Positions 1 through 6,966 are shown, numbered from the stretch's first letter. The stretch is 23,189 nt of DNA from Bacillota bacterium (GCA_023406225.1 JAEXWS010000179.1:1-23189); one strand, 5' to 3'. Translations and numbers: made by a program. The notes: generated by a model not told the origin, from the sequence alone.

Positions 1-50
1 GCCGTCAGCAGGGCCGCCGCCAGACAAAGGGCCGCTGGTCGTCTCTTCAT
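1..50 (-). CDS. Partial CDS, N-terminal signal peptide of an exported protein
   Basis: The ATG (complement of 48-50) opens a frame that runs off the left edge. The visible residues are MKRRPAALCLAAALLTA, two basic residues followed by a hydrophobic Ala/Leu core, which is a signal peptide. The ending LLTA would suit a lipobox if the next codon is Cys, but that codon lies outside the window. The ribosome site GGAGG lies 8-9 bases upstream (about 61-66 on this strand). Function cannot be given. The gene follows the EamA exporter on the same strand but is separated from it by a good intrinsic terminator, so it is probably a separate unit. Confidence 0.6.
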   Translation of the reverse strand, partial: MKRRPAALCLAAALLT

Positions 51-118
51 TTAAAAATTCCTCCAAATCGTTTCTACCATTCAGACGGTTCCCGGAGGAA
101 AAAGGTTACTTTCCCACC

Positions 119-150
119 AAAAAAAGGACGGCCTTTCGAGGCCGTCCTTT
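119..150 (-). terminator. Intrinsic terminator after the EamA gene
   Basis: A perfect 12-bp stem (123-134 with 139-150) closes a four-base loop. Read on the minus strand it is followed by a T run, directly after the stop codon of the EamA gene. It fits a Rho-independent terminator. Confidence 0.85.
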
Positions 151-153
151 CCT

Positions 154-1086
154 TCACGCTTTTTTCACCAGCAACAGCAGCGCCCCCGCCGAGAGCGCTG
201 CCAGGCCGGCGGCGGCCCAGCCGCCCTGCACCAGCATCAGCAGGGTCCCCGCGGTGATGAGCGTCAGGCCCACGGCGGCCTTGCGGGTCAGCCGCTCTCC
301 GAACACCGCCCAGGAAAAGGCGATGGTCACCAGGATGCTCAGCTTGTCGATGGGCGCCACGGCGCTGGCGGGGCCGGTTTGCAGCGCCCGGTAATAGCAA
401 AGCCAGCTGGCCCCGGTGGCGAGGCCGCTGAGGCAGATGAAGCCCAGCTCCCGCCGGGGGACCTGCCGGACGGTGTGCTGCTTGCCGGTGACGAACACCA
501 CCACCCAGGCCATCACCAGCACCACGCCGGTCCGGATGGCGGTGCCCAGGTTGGATTCCACCCCGGCGATGCCGATCTTGCCCAGGATGGACGTGAGGCT
601 TGCGAACACGGCGGAGAGGGCGGCGAAGAAAAACCAGCCCCTTCCCTCCCGCTTCTCCTCCGCGGCCTGTTTTTTCTGGATCATCAGATAGGTGCCCGCG
701 CCGATCTCCGCCAGGCCCAGCAGCTTCCAGCCGGAGACGGGCTCATGGAAAAAGAGAAAGGCCAGGACCACCGTCAGCAGGATGCTGGCCTTGTCCACCG
801 GCACCACCTTGTTGACGTTTCCGATCTGGAGCGCCCGGAAATAGCAAAGCCAGCTGGCCCCGGTGGCGAGGCCGGACAGCACCAGGAACAGCAGCGTCCT
901 CCCGCCGATGCCGCCGATGGTCCCCTGGGACCCCGCCACGAACACCATCAGCCACGAAAACGCCAGCACCACGATGGTCCGGATGGCGGTGGCCACGTTG
1001 GAATCCGTTTTCTTGATGCCGCACTTGGCCAGGATCGCCGTGACGCCCGCGAACAGCGCCGATGCAAAGGCAAACAGCACCCACAT
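154..1086 (-). CDS. EamA/DMT-family transporter
   Basis: Integral membrane protein of 310 aa with about ten hydrophobic segments, the size and layout of drug/metabolite transporters with two EamA repeats. Each half has the same order: an N-terminal helix, a TAIRT segment, the block SGLATGASWLCY followed by F/Y-RALQ, and a V/I-DK-SIL segment ending near an HEP or GER motif. The halves (about residues 5-135 and 150-285) are much more alike than is usual in this family. Substrate unknown; the family exports or imports small metabolites. ATG start at 1086. The ribosome site is weak (an AGAGGAAG run 12 bases upstream). It has its own promoter between it and the metal-binding lipoprotein gene and ends in a terminator, so it is probably monocistronic. 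Confidence 0.9.
   Translation of the reverse strand: MWVLFAFASALFAGVTAILAKCGIKKTDSNVATAIRTIVVLAFSWLMVFVAGSQGTIGGIGGRTLLFLVLSGLATGASWLCYFRALQIGNVNKVVPVDKASILLTVVLAFLFFHEPVSGWKLLGLAEIGAGTYLMIQKKQAAEEKREGRGWFFFAALSAVFASLTSILGKIGIAGVESNLGTAIRTGVVLVMAWVVVFVTGKQHTVRQVPRRELGFICLSGLATGASWLCYYRALQTGPASAVAPIDKLSILVTIAFSWAVFGERLTRKAAVGLTLITAGTLLMLVQGGWAAAGLAALSAGALLLLVKKA
384..427. repeat. Copy 1 of a 44-bp internal repeat in the EamA gene
   Basis: This stretch matches 831-874 at 43 of 44 positions (difference at 392 versus 839). It encodes the shared SGLATGASWLCY...RALQ block in the second half of the transporter. Confidence 0.9.
831..874. repeat. Copy 2 of a 44-bp internal repeat in the EamA gene
   Basis: Partner of 384-427, 447 bp apart, in the same reading frame, with one mismatch. 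It encodes the equivalent block of the first half of the transporter. Confidence 0.9.
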
Positions 1087-1133
1087 CCCGTCTCGCTTCC
1101 TCTCGTGTTGGTCTTTATCCGGAGCCTGTCACC

Positions 1134-1162
1134 AGAATAGACCCTTCCCCCGCCCTTTGCAA
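1134..1162 (-). promoter_or_regulatory. Sigma-A-type promoter for the EamA gene
   Basis: On the minus strand, TTGCAA (1157-1162) is followed after 17 bp by TATTCT (1134-1139). The -35 lies just beyond the stop codon of the upstream lipoprotein gene, giving a leader of about 40 nt. Confidence 0.6.
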
Positions 1163-1164
1163 CC

Positions 1165-2121
1165 CTAAGACAGGGCGGAGCGGAGCGTTTTCAGATTTTC
1201 CTCCATCAGCGAGACATAGGTGGCCCCGGCGGCCAGCTCGTCCGGGGACACGTTGTGGCAGGTGTGGAACCGGGCGGTCCGGGCTCCGGCGGCCTCCGCG
1301 ATGGCGTCCGCCACCAGATGGTTCGAGAACTCGATATAAAAGACGGTGGAGATGTGCTCCCGCTCCACCGTGTCCAGCAAAAAGGCGATGGTGGCGGCGG
1401 AGGGCTCCGTCTGGGTGGAGCAGCCGGGGAAGGCGGCGTAATAGGTCAGGCCGTATTCCTCCGCGAAATAGCGCAAGGGGAAGCGGTCCCCGAAGAGGAG
1501 GGTCTTATCCGCAAGGCCGTCGAAAAAGGCGGCGAAGGAGCGGTCCAGCGCGTCGATCCGGGCGGCGTAGGCCTCCGCGTTGGCCGTATAGGCTTCCCCG
1601 TTCTCCCCGTCCAGGTCCGCCATCCTTTCCCCGATGGCGCGGGTGATGGCGGCGGCGTTTCTGGGGGAGGTCCACACATGCTCGTCGATCTCCGTCACCC
1701 CGCCCGGGCCGTGGTCCTCCTCATGGCTGTGGCCCGGCTCCGCCTGCATCCCCTCCACGGTCTCCTCCTCCAAAAGGTCCACGCAGTCGATCATCCGCAG
1801 CGTCTCCCCCGACCGGTCCACGGAATCCAGGATCGTGTCCACCCAGGCGTCGGACTCGCCGCCCAAGTATAAAAACAGATCGCAGTCCTGGACCGCCAGG
1901 ATGTCGGCGGGGGTCGGCTCGTAGGAGTGGCTCTCCGCGCCGGGGGGCAGCAGCAGCTCCACGTCCGCCAGGCCGCCGGACGCGGCCCGGGCGAAGTCAT
2001 AGGCCGGGAACACCGTGGCCACGATCTTCAGCCGCCCGTCCTCCGGGGCGGGAGCGGGCGCGCCGCAGGCCGTCAGCAGGGCGGCGGTCAGCAGAAACGG
2101 CAGGAAACCGATTTTTTTCAC
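1165..2121 (-). CDS. Metal (zinc/manganese-type) ABC transporter substrate-binding lipoprotein
   Basis: A 318-aa ZnuA/AdcA-type cluster A-I binding protein. It has a signal peptide with lipobox LTAC (Cys19), so it should be a membrane-anchored lipoprotein that captures Zn2+ or Mn2+ outside the cell. Visible features are the ESHSYEPTP motif with His65, a His-rich loop (His131, 133, 137), DEHVWTSPRN with His148, and FYIEFSNHL near 262-269. Where classical members have a His (HDAF-type), this protein has GDRFP (211-215), a variant I associate with clostridial members. The start is GTG with a GGAGG site eight to nine bases before it. No znuB/znuC permease or ATPase is visible in the window, so the partner genes must lie elsewhere. 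A Fur-family box overlaps the transcription start region, which fits repression by metal sufficiency. Zinc is favoured because of the His loop, but the metal is inferred. Confidence 0.9.
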   Translation of the reverse strand: MKKIGFLPFLLTAALLTACGAPAPAPEDGRLKIVATVFPAYDFARAASGGLADVELLLPPGAESHSYEPTPADILAVQDCDLFLYLGGESDAWVDTILDSVDRSGETLRMIDCVDLLEEETVEGMQAEPGHSHEEDHGPGGVTEIDEHVWTSPRNAAAITRAIGERMADLDGENGEAYTANAEAYAARIDALDRSFAAFFDGLADKTLLFGDRFPLRYFAEEYGLTYYAAFPGCSTQTEPSAATIAFLLDTVEREHISTVFYIEFSNHLVADAIAEAAGARTARFHTCHNVSPDELAAGATYVSLMEENLKTLRSALS

Positions 2122-2140
2122 AGGTATGCCTCCAAGAATA

Positions 2141-2155
2141 TGAGAATGATTTTCA
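2141..2155 (-). promoter_or_regulatory. Fur-family (probable Zur) operator
   Basis: TGAGAATGATTTTCA is a 7-1-7 inverted repeat with six of seven arm positions complementary, the layout of Fur/Zur/PerR boxes. It lies 20 bases before the metal-binding lipoprotein start and covers the predicted transcription start. Given the gene it controls, Zur is the best guess. The sequence alone cannot separate Zur from Fur or a manganese-sensing relative. Confidence 0.7.
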
Positions 2156-2162
2156 GTTTGTT

Positions 2163-2191
2163 ATGATACCATATTCCGCCCCGGATTGCAA
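2163..2191 (-). promoter_or_regulatory. Promoter of the metal-binding lipoprotein gene
   Basis: TTGCAA (2186-2191) and TATCAT (2163-2168) on the minus strand with 17-bp spacing. The predicted start falls at the edge of the Fur-family box. Confidence 0.65.
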
Positions 2192-2224
2192 GCAAAAGGA
2201 CCGCCGTATTTTTTCAGCGTTTTT

Positions 2225-2242
2225 TGTAAAGGGACCTTGACA
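2225..2242. promoter_or_regulatory. Operator-like palindrome 1 of the Xre module
   Basis: TGTAAAGGGACCTTGACA is an 8-2-8 inverted repeat with one arm mismatch. Its right arm contains the -35 hexamer TTGACA of the Xre gene promoter. A near-identical perfect copy lies 44 bp downstream. It is probably bound by the Xre protein encoded next door. Confidence 0.65.
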
Positions 2243-2265
2243 TTTTCCGCTTCCTCTGTTATCCT
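2237..2265 (+). promoter_or_regulatory. Promoter of the Xre/membrane-protein module
   Basis: Consensus -35 TTGACA (2237-2242), 17-bp spacer, -10 TATCCT (2260-2265). The palindromes at 2225-2242 and 2269-2286 overlap the -35 and the predicted start. Confidence 0.8.
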
Positions 2266-2268
2266 GTA

Positions 2269-2286
2269 TGTAAAGGAACCTTTACA
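2269..2286. promoter_or_regulatory. Operator-like palindrome 2 of the Xre module
   Basis: TGTAAAGGAACCTTTACA is a perfect 8-2-8 inverted repeat at the predicted transcription start, just upstream of the ribosome site (GGGAGG, 2293-2298). Centre-to-centre distance to palindrome 1 is 44 bp, about four helical turns, so two dimers would sit on the same face of the DNA. Confidence 0.7.
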
Positions 2287-2305
2287 AGAAAAGGGAGGTG
2301 CAGCC

Positions 2306-2521
2306 ATGAAAAACCGGGTGGAGGCCCTGCGCAGGGCCCGGGGGCTGAACCAGGAGGCCTTTTCCCGGGCCATCCGGGTCTCCCGGCAGACGGTGAGCGC
2401 CATCGAGACCGGAAAGTACAACCCCTCTCTGGAGCTGGCGTTCACCATCGCGGATTTTTTCGGCCTGACCATTGAGGAGGTCTTTCTTCACGAAAGGAGC
2501 GATCCCCATGAAAAAAAGTAA
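2306..2521 (+). CDS. Small Xre-family (Cro/C1-type HTH) transcriptional regulator
   Basis: A 71-aa protein that is essentially a single HTH_3 domain. It starts KNRVEALRRARGLNQEAFSRA, continues with a recognition helix around VSRQTVSAIE (residues 25-34), the GKYNPSLELA turn and the DFFGLTIEEVF end helix. Closest to the short YozG/YgzD-like regulators of Firmicutes. The ATG at 2306 is chosen because a strong GGGAGG lies 7-8 bases upstream and because an earlier in-frame ATG would lie upstream of the predicted -35 and -10. Two matching palindromes flank the promoter, which suggests autoregulation. Its 3' end overlaps the next gene by 14 nt, so the two are translationally coupled. Such small regulators are commonly paired with a membrane protein; the signal sensed is unknown. 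Confidence 0.9.
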   Translation: MKNRVEALRRARGLNQEAFSRAIRVSRQTVSAIETGKYNPSLELAFTIADFFGLTIEEVFLHERSDPHEKK

Positions 2522-2951
2522 TCTGTGGTGCGGACTGGGGTTTATTGCCGGGGGCCTTGCCTGCGCGCTGTGCGCCCTGCTCTGGGAGACGGCCTTGTCC
2601 AGCCTCCTTTGCGGCTTTGCCGGGGCGCTCATCGCGCCGGGAACGGCCCAGGTGCTGAGGTACCGGAAATGGAGCCGCCCGGAAAACGCGGAGGCCTACC
2701 GGGAGAAGCTGGAGCAGGAGGCCATCGAGCTGCGCGACGAGCGCAAGGAGCTGCTGCGAAACAAGTCCGGGCGGTACGCCTACGTGCTGGGTCTGGCGCT
2801 GTGTTCCGCGTCCATCTTGGCCTTTAGCATCCTGGGGGCGCTGGGCGTGGTGGCGGAGCACCGCTTGATCGTGCTGTTTCTCAGCGGGTTTTTGATGGTC
2901 CAGCTCCTCTCCGGCTGGTGGTTCTACCGGCTTTTGAGCCGAAAATACTGA
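2508..2951 (+). CDS. Four-TM membrane protein paired with the Xre regulator (DUF2178-like)
   Basis: A 147-aa protein with two hydrophobic helices at about 4-24 and 28-50, a charged cytoplasmic stretch at about 52-90, and two more helices at about 92-114 and 121-142. The charged stretch includes ELRDERKELLRNKSGR, resembling the RDER...N/IRNKAG motif of DUF2178-type proteins. The ATG at 2508 has GAAAGGAG upstream and lies inside the last codons of the Xre gene. It is the last gene of a two-gene operon before a bidirectional terminator. The function is not known. Position and overlap suggest it acts with the regulator, for example as a sensor or as the controlled effector; that is inference. Confidence 0.8.
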   Translation: MKKSNLWCGLGFIAGGLACALCALLWETALSSLLCGFAGALIAPGTAQVLRYRKWSRPENAEAYREKLEQEAIELRDERKELLRNKSGRYAYVLGLALCSASILAFSILGALGVVAEHRLIVLFLSGFLMVQLLSGWWFYRLLSRKY

Positions 2952-2984
2952 AAAAAAGTCCGTCCCTTTCGGGACGGACTTTTT
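2951..2984. terminator. Bidirectional intrinsic terminator
   Basis: A 10-bp perfect stem (2957-2966 with 2971-2980) with loop TTTC, an A run on the left and a T run on the right. It ends both the rightward Xre/membrane-protein operon and the leftward por operon. Confidence 0.9.
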
Positions 2985-2989
2985 GGGTC

Positions 2990-3922
2990 TTATTCGCCGC
3001 AGAGGGAGAGGAGGTCTTCCCAGTTCTTGTCGACTTCCTTCTGGGCCTCTTCGATCATCCACTCGTTGCCGGGCTTGAACATGTGGGCGAAGCGGCCCTG
3101 CATCTTCAAATACTCGGCGACGGGCTTTTTGTCCTTGGGCTTGTAGCTGAGGATGTACTTGCCCTCGACCACCTCATAGAGGGGCCACACGCAGGTCTCC
3201 ACCGCCATCTTGGTCACTTCCATCAGCTTCTCGCTGGGATAGCGCCAGCCCCGGGGGCAGGGAGCCATGATGTTCAAAAAGGCCGCGCCGGGGGTGTAGA
3301 TGGCCTTGTGGGACTTCTCGGAGATGTCCTTGAAGTTGCCGATGAAGGTGGTCTGGGCAGCGTAGGGGATGCCGTGGGCCACCATGATCTTGGTCAGGTT
3401 CTTCTTCTGCTGCAGCTTGCCGGGGATCACGCTGCCCGCAGGGGTGGTGGTGGTGTCGGCGAAGTGGGGGGTGGAGGAGGAGCGCTGGATGCCGGTGTTC
3501 ATGTACGCCTCGTTGTCGTAGCAGACGTACACCATGTCGTGGCCCCGCTCCATGGCGCCGGACAGGGACTGGAAGCCGATGTCGTAGGTGCCGCCGTCGC
3601 CGCCGAAGGCGATGAACTTATAGGTGTCGTCGATCTTGCCCCGCTTTTTCAGCGCCTTATACGCCGTCTCCACGCCGGAGATGGTGGCGCCCGCGTTCTC
3701 GAACGCGTTGTGGATGAAGCTGTCCTTCCACGCGGTGTAGGGATACATGAAGGTGGAGACCTCCAGGCAGCTCGTGGCGGAGCAGACAACGGCCTTGTCC
3801 TCGGGGTTCAGGGCGCGGAGCACGGTCCGCACCGCGATGGGGGAGCCGCAGCCCGCGCACATCCGATGGCCGCCGGACAGGCGGTCTTCCTTCAGCAGTT
3901 CTTCTTTCAGATTGTAGCTCAT
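2990..3922 (-). CDS. porB: Pyruvate:ferredoxin oxidoreductase (pyruvate synthase) beta subunit
   Basis: The 310-aa thiamine-diphosphate-binding subunit of a four-subunit 2-oxoacid:ferredoxin oxidoreductase, which oxidatively decarboxylates pyruvate with CoA to acetyl-CoA, CO2 and reduced ferredoxin in the cytoplasm. The N-terminal MCAGCG gives Cys22 and Cys25, Cys52 lies in ATSCLEV, and a later Cys in APCPRGW; these are the expected ligands of the 4Fe-4S cluster. The ThDP/Mg motif is GGDGG at about 107-111 and runs on to YDNEAYMNTG around 135-144. Last gene of the por operon, 15 nt after porA, followed by a terminator. The substrate could be another 2-oxoacid such as 2-oxoisovalerate, but the alpha subunit and the overall motifs favour pyruvate. 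Confidence 0.93.
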   Translation of the reverse strand: MSYNLKEELLKEDRLSGGHRMCAGCGSPIAVRTVLRALNPEDKAVVCSATSCLEVSTFMYPYTAWKDSFIHNAFENAGATISGVETAYKALKKRGKIDDTYKFIAFGGDGGTYDIGFQSLSGAMERGHDMVYVCYDNEAYMNTGIQRSSSTPHFADTTTTPAGSVIPGKLQQKKNLTKIMVAHGIPYAAQTTFIGNFKDISEKSHKAIYTPGAAFLNIMAPCPRGWRYPSEKLMEVTKMAVETCVWPLYEVVEGKYILSYKPKDKKPVAEYLKMQGRFAHMFKPGNEWMIEEAQKEVDKNWEDLLSLCGE

Positions 3923-3937
3923 GTCGGTTCTCCCTCC

Positions 3938-5116
3938 TTATTCCCGGACGTCCAGGTAACGATAGGTCTCGCCCACGGCGCCGGTGGATGCGATCTCAGC
4001 CAGGTCCGCGAACACGTGCTGGATGCTCTCCACCCGCACGTCACGGCCGCCCAGGCCGTAGATATAGCTGATGCCCTTGGGGCCGCTGACGCCGGCGGCG
4101 TACAGGCTGGCCGCCACCTCGGCGTACATGGGGCCGCAGTGGCCGTTGAAGCTGTCCGCCTTGTCCATGACGGCGAAGGCCTTCACGTTCTTCAGCGCCG
4201 CCACGATCTCCTCGGTGGGGAAGGGACGGAAGGAGCGGACCTTGATGAGGCCCACCTTCCTGCCCGCCGCCCGCAGCTCGTTCACGGCCTCCTTGGCGGT
4301 TCCGGCGGAGGAGCCGATGATGACGATGGCCTCCTCGGCGTCGTCCATCTCATACGTCTCGATCAGGCCGTAGGTCCGGCCGGTCATCGCGCCGAACTCC
4401 GCGCCCACCTTGCGGATGACCTCTTTGGCGTCCATCATGGCCTGGGCCTGCTGGCGCTTGGCCTCGATGTAATACATGGGCGTGGCGTAAGCGCCCACGG
4501 CCATGGGGTTGGGCTTGCCCAAAAGGGCGTTTTCGGGCTTGTATTCGCCCACGAACGCCCGGACCTTCTCATCCTCCACCAGCTCGATGTTCTCGATGGC
4601 GTGGGAGGTAATGAAGCCGTCCTGGCAGATCATGATGGGCAGGCCCACGGCCTCGCCGATGCGCATGGCCTGGAGGTAGTTGTCGTAAGCCTCCTGGTTC
4701 GTCTCGGCAAACAGCATCAGCCAGCCGGAATCCCGCACGCCCATGGCGTCGGAGTGGTCGTTGTTGATGTTGATGGGGCCGGACAGGGCGCGGCAGGAGA
4801 CCGCCAGGGTGATGGGCAGGCGGTCGCTGGCCGCCACATACAGCATCTCGGTCATGTAGCACAAACCGCAGGAGGACGTGGCGGAAATGGCGCGGCAGCC
4901 GGCGGCCTGGGCGCCGATGCAGGTGGACATGGCGGAGTGCTCGGACTCCACCGGGATGAACTCGGTATCCACTTCCCCGTTATCCACATATGTAGAGAAA
5001 TACTGGGGGATCTCGGTGGACGGCGTGATGGGGAACGCGCCCATCACATCCGGGTTGATCTGCTTCATGGCAAAGGCGATGGCCTCGTTGCCGGAAAGTC
5101 TTTCTCTGATTCCCAT
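3938..5116 (-). CDS. porA: Pyruvate:ferredoxin oxidoreductase alpha subunit
   Basis: 392 aa, the usual size for PorA. The N-terminus has the pyrimidine-binding-domain sequence AFPITPSTEIPQYF followed by VESEHSAM with the glutamate-containing segment. A central SSCGLCYMTEML block, the NHDHSD-like stretch NINNDHSD and the C-terminal transketolase-like segment ending in IYGLGGRDV are also present. It works with PorB, PorC and PorD to make or use acetyl-CoA. ATG start with an AAGGAGGGG site upstream. It is 16 nt after porD and 15 nt before porB, so the whole set is one transcript. Confidence 0.93.
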   Translation of the reverse strand: MGIRERLSGNEAIAFAMKQINPDVMGAFPITPSTEIPQYFSTYVDNGEVDTEFIPVESEHSAMSTCIGAQAAGCRAISATSSCGLCYMTEMLYVAASDRLPITLAVSCRALSGPININNDHSDAMGVRDSGWLMLFAETNQEAYDNYLQAMRIGEAVGLPIMICQDGFITSHAIENIELVEDEKVRAFVGEYKPENALLGKPNPMAVGAYATPMYYIEAKRQQAQAMMDAKEVIRKVGAEFGAMTGRTYGLIETYEMDDAEEAIVIIGSSAGTAKEAVNELRAAGRKVGLIKVRSFRPFPTEEIVAALKNVKAFAVMDKADSFNGHCGPMYAEVAASLYAAGVSGPKGISYIYGLGGRDVRVESIQHVFADLAEIASTGAVGETYRYLDVRE

Positions 5117-5132
5117 TATCTCGTTCCCCTCC

Positions 5133-5441
5133 TTATTTCTCGTCCTTGACCATGGTGATGGCTCCGAAGGGGCACGCGTTGGCGCAGATGCCGCAGCCCT
5201 TGCAGAAGAAATAGTTGAAATCGCCGCGCTTGCCGTCCTTCCCCACGGGGATGGACATGTCCGGGCACACCGGAGCGCACAGCAGGCACTGCTTGCACTT
5301 GTCCCAATCGATCACGGGCTTCATGGTGCGCCAGTCGCCGGTCTCCACGACCTCGGACGTGCCGCCCTCAAAAATATTGCAGCCGGGGGTGATGTCCTTC
5401 CAGGTGACGCTCCCCGTCATTTCACTCGCTTTCCAGCTCAT
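5133..5441 (-). CDS. porD: Pyruvate:ferredoxin oxidoreductase delta subunit (2x[4Fe-4S] ferredoxin)
   Basis: A 102-aa ferredoxin-like subunit. Two complete CxxCxxCxxxCP motifs are visible: Cys49, 52, 55, 59 and Cys80, 83, 86, 90. They carry electrons from the ThDP site to external ferredoxin. The N-terminal 45 residues form the usual extension that packs against the other subunits. The start ATG overlaps the porC stop codon by 4 nt (ATGA), which indicates translational coupling. Confidence 0.93.
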   Translation of the reverse strand: MSWKASEMTGSVTWKDITPGCNIFEGGTSEVVETGDWRTMKPVIDWDKCKQCLLCAPVCPDMSIPVGKDGKRGDFNYFFCKGCGICANACPFGAITMVKDEK

Positions 5442-6016
5442 CCTACCTGTACCTCCTCCATAGAACGCTTCAATGCCTTCATGTTGCCCTCGATCACCTG
5501 GGGCTTGCTGGCGAACTTGTGGTGGAAGGACGCCTTCATATCCTCGATGAACGCATCCACTTCCACGACGCCGCTCACCTTCACGATGGCGGCCAGCATG
5601 GGGGTGTTGGGGAAGTTTTTGCCCAGCTCCTCCTCGGAGATCTTCCCCGCGTCGATGGTGCAGACCTTGCCGGCGTAGCCCTTCAGCAGGGGCCGCAGCT
5701 CGGCGGGGGACTTGGCGCTGTTGATGACGATGGCGCCCTCCGCCTTCAGTCCCGCGGTCACGTCCACGGCGGAGAGCAGCGTCTCGTCCACCACCACCAC
5801 GTAATCGGGCTCATAGATGTTGGAATGCACGGTGCTCCGCTCAGAGCTGATGCGGTTATACGCCGTGATGGGCGCGCCCATCCGCTCCGGGCCGTACTCC
5901 GGGAAGCCCTGGACGTACTTGCCCGTGTTGAAGGCCGCATCCGCCAGCAGCAGGGAGGCGGTCTTCGCGCCCTGGCCGCCGCGGCCGTGCCAACGGATCT
6001 CTACGATGTCTTTCAT
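5438..6016 (-). CDS. porC: Pyruvate:ferredoxin oxidoreductase gamma subunit
   Basis: 192 aa. The start WHGRGGQGAKTAS is the signature of the gamma domain, followed by FPEYGPERMGAPI, also typical. First gene of the operon, giving the order gamma-delta-alpha-beta. ATG at 6016 with GAGGAGGA upstream. A near-consensus promoter lies about 80 nt upstream. In other organisms this domain is thought to contribute to CoA binding. Confidence 0.93.
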   Translation of the reverse strand: MKDIVEIRWHGRGGQGAKTASLLLADAAFNTGKYVQGFPEYGPERMGAPITAYNRISSERSTVHSNIYEPDYVVVVDETLLSAVDVTAGLKAEGAIVINSAKSPAELRPLLKGYAGKVCTIDAGKISEEELGKNFPNTPMLAAIVKVSGVVEVDAFIEDMKASFHHKFASKPQVIEGNMKALKRSMEEVQVG

Positions 6017-6101
6017 GTCTGATCCTCCTCGTTTGCTTGATCTCCCGGCCTGGGGAGAACTGGCTCGAAATCTGCCGTTTCAAATGCTTGTCAGCCTTAT
6101 C

Positions 6102-6131
6102 AGTATAGTCTTTTCAGGTTCTCCCTGTCAA
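6102..6131 (-). promoter_or_regulatory. Promoter of the porCDAB operon
   Basis: Consensus -35 TTGACA (6126-6131) and near-consensus -10 TATACT (6102-6107), 18-bp spacer, on the minus strand. This strength suits a central catabolic enzyme. Confidence 0.8.
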
Positions 6132-6310
6132 TTGAATGCCCGGCCCCGCGGGTATAGAAATCCGCGAAAGCTCTTTGGTGGATTTAGTGATGACTTCCCC
6201 GCCTTTTCCCTTCTTCCCCATTTTTCATTTCTCTTTTTCACAAATACGCCCTCCTTTTTTCGTCATATCGCCAGTTCGGCCGGAGTGTCCCGGCGGCGGG
6301 AAGAAAACGC

Positions 6311-6339
6311 TTTTCCCGGCGGGGGAAATGACGTATACT
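6311..6339 (+). promoter_or_regulatory. Possible promoter of the DUF308 gene
   Basis: A good -10 TATACT (6334-6339) lies 33 bp before the start codon at 6373. The -35 at 17-bp spacing is only TTTTCC (6311-6316), so the call rests mainly on the -10. Confidence 0.4.
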
Positions 6340-6372
6340 ATCGGCAAGAGAACCGCAGGGGAGGATATCGCA

Positions 6373-6966
6373 ATGTATGACTTTTTAAAAAGGATCAAGA
6401 CCAACGCCCTGGTGACCGCCGCCCTTTACGCGGCGCTGGGCCTGGTGCTGTTTTTCTGGCCCGCCCTGTCCACCAACGTCCTGTGCACGGCCCTGGGCGC
6501 GGTGCTGCTGGTCTGCGGCGGGGTGGATATCGTCATCTTCCTCACCCACCGGGACGGCACGCTGTACGCCGCCTTCCACCTGGTGCTGGGGATCATCCTG
6601 GCCGCCGTGGGCGCGTGGCTGATCGCCCGGCCGACCCTGGTGGCGGTGGTCATCCCCCGCATCATGGGCGTCCTCATCTGCATCCACGGCGCGGGGGACC
6701 TGGGCGACGCCCTGACCCTGCGACAAAGCGGCTACCCCCGGTGGACCGCCGCCCTGGTCCTGGGCCTTGTGACGCTGGCCCTGGGCGCGCTGCTGGTGTT
6801 CTGTCCCTTCGAGGCCTTTACGACGGCGGTGCGGCTGATCGGCGCGTTTCTGGTCTATGACGGCGTCAGCAGTATCTGGATCACCACCCGGGTCGGCAAG
6901 ATGGCGGCTCGGGCCTTCCGGGACGGGGAAGCCGTGGACGTGGAGTTCCGCGACATGGAAGACTGA
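6373..6966 (+). CDS. HdeD/DUF308-family membrane protein
   Basis: A 197-aa protein with six hydrophobic helices arranged as three pairs, ending in a short charged tail (about 175-197). Repeated helix pairs of the type LGLVLFFWP..., LGIILAAVGAWLIARP and LGLVTLALGALLVFCP match the internal repeats of DUF308/HdeD proteins (in E. coli linked to acid stress; elsewhere unknown). ATG at 6373 with GGGGAGG upstream (about 6358-6364); the frame is open further upstream but no other start has a ribosome site. Single gene between its own promoter region and a terminator. Its physiological role is not known. Confidence 0.8.
   Translation: MYDFLKRIKTNALVTAALYAALGLVLFFWPALSTNVLCTALGAVLLVCGGVDIVIFLTHRDGTLYAAFHLVLGIILAAVGAWLIARPTLVAVVIPRIMGVLICIHGAGDLGDALTLRQSGYPRWTAALVLGLVTLALGALLVFCPFEAFTTAVRLIGAFLVYDGVSSIWITTRVGKMAARAFRDGEAVDVEFRDMED

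Larger units (their letters stand above)
6017..6372. other. Divergent intergenic region between por operon and DUF308 gene
   Basis: 356 bp without a convincing gene. It holds the por promoter (6102-6131, leftward) with a leader of about 80 nt and a possible rightward promoter near 6334-6339. The part between about 6180 and 6270 is pyrimidine-rich. I see no riboswitch or clear operator palindrome. Confidence 0.6.

Noticed and set aside
2918..5149. Long plus-strand open frame opposite the por operon (also similar long frames opposite the giant gene at 17452-20274 and 20383-22815)
   Set aside because: Antisense frames are common in GC-rich coding DNA. They have no ribosome site and show low-complexity Gly/His/Val-rich translation, while the minus strand encodes complete conserved proteins.
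6136..6372. 79-codon upstream extension of the DUF308 protein
   Set aside because: It covers the divergent promoter region, has no ribosome site and is not membrane-protein-like.
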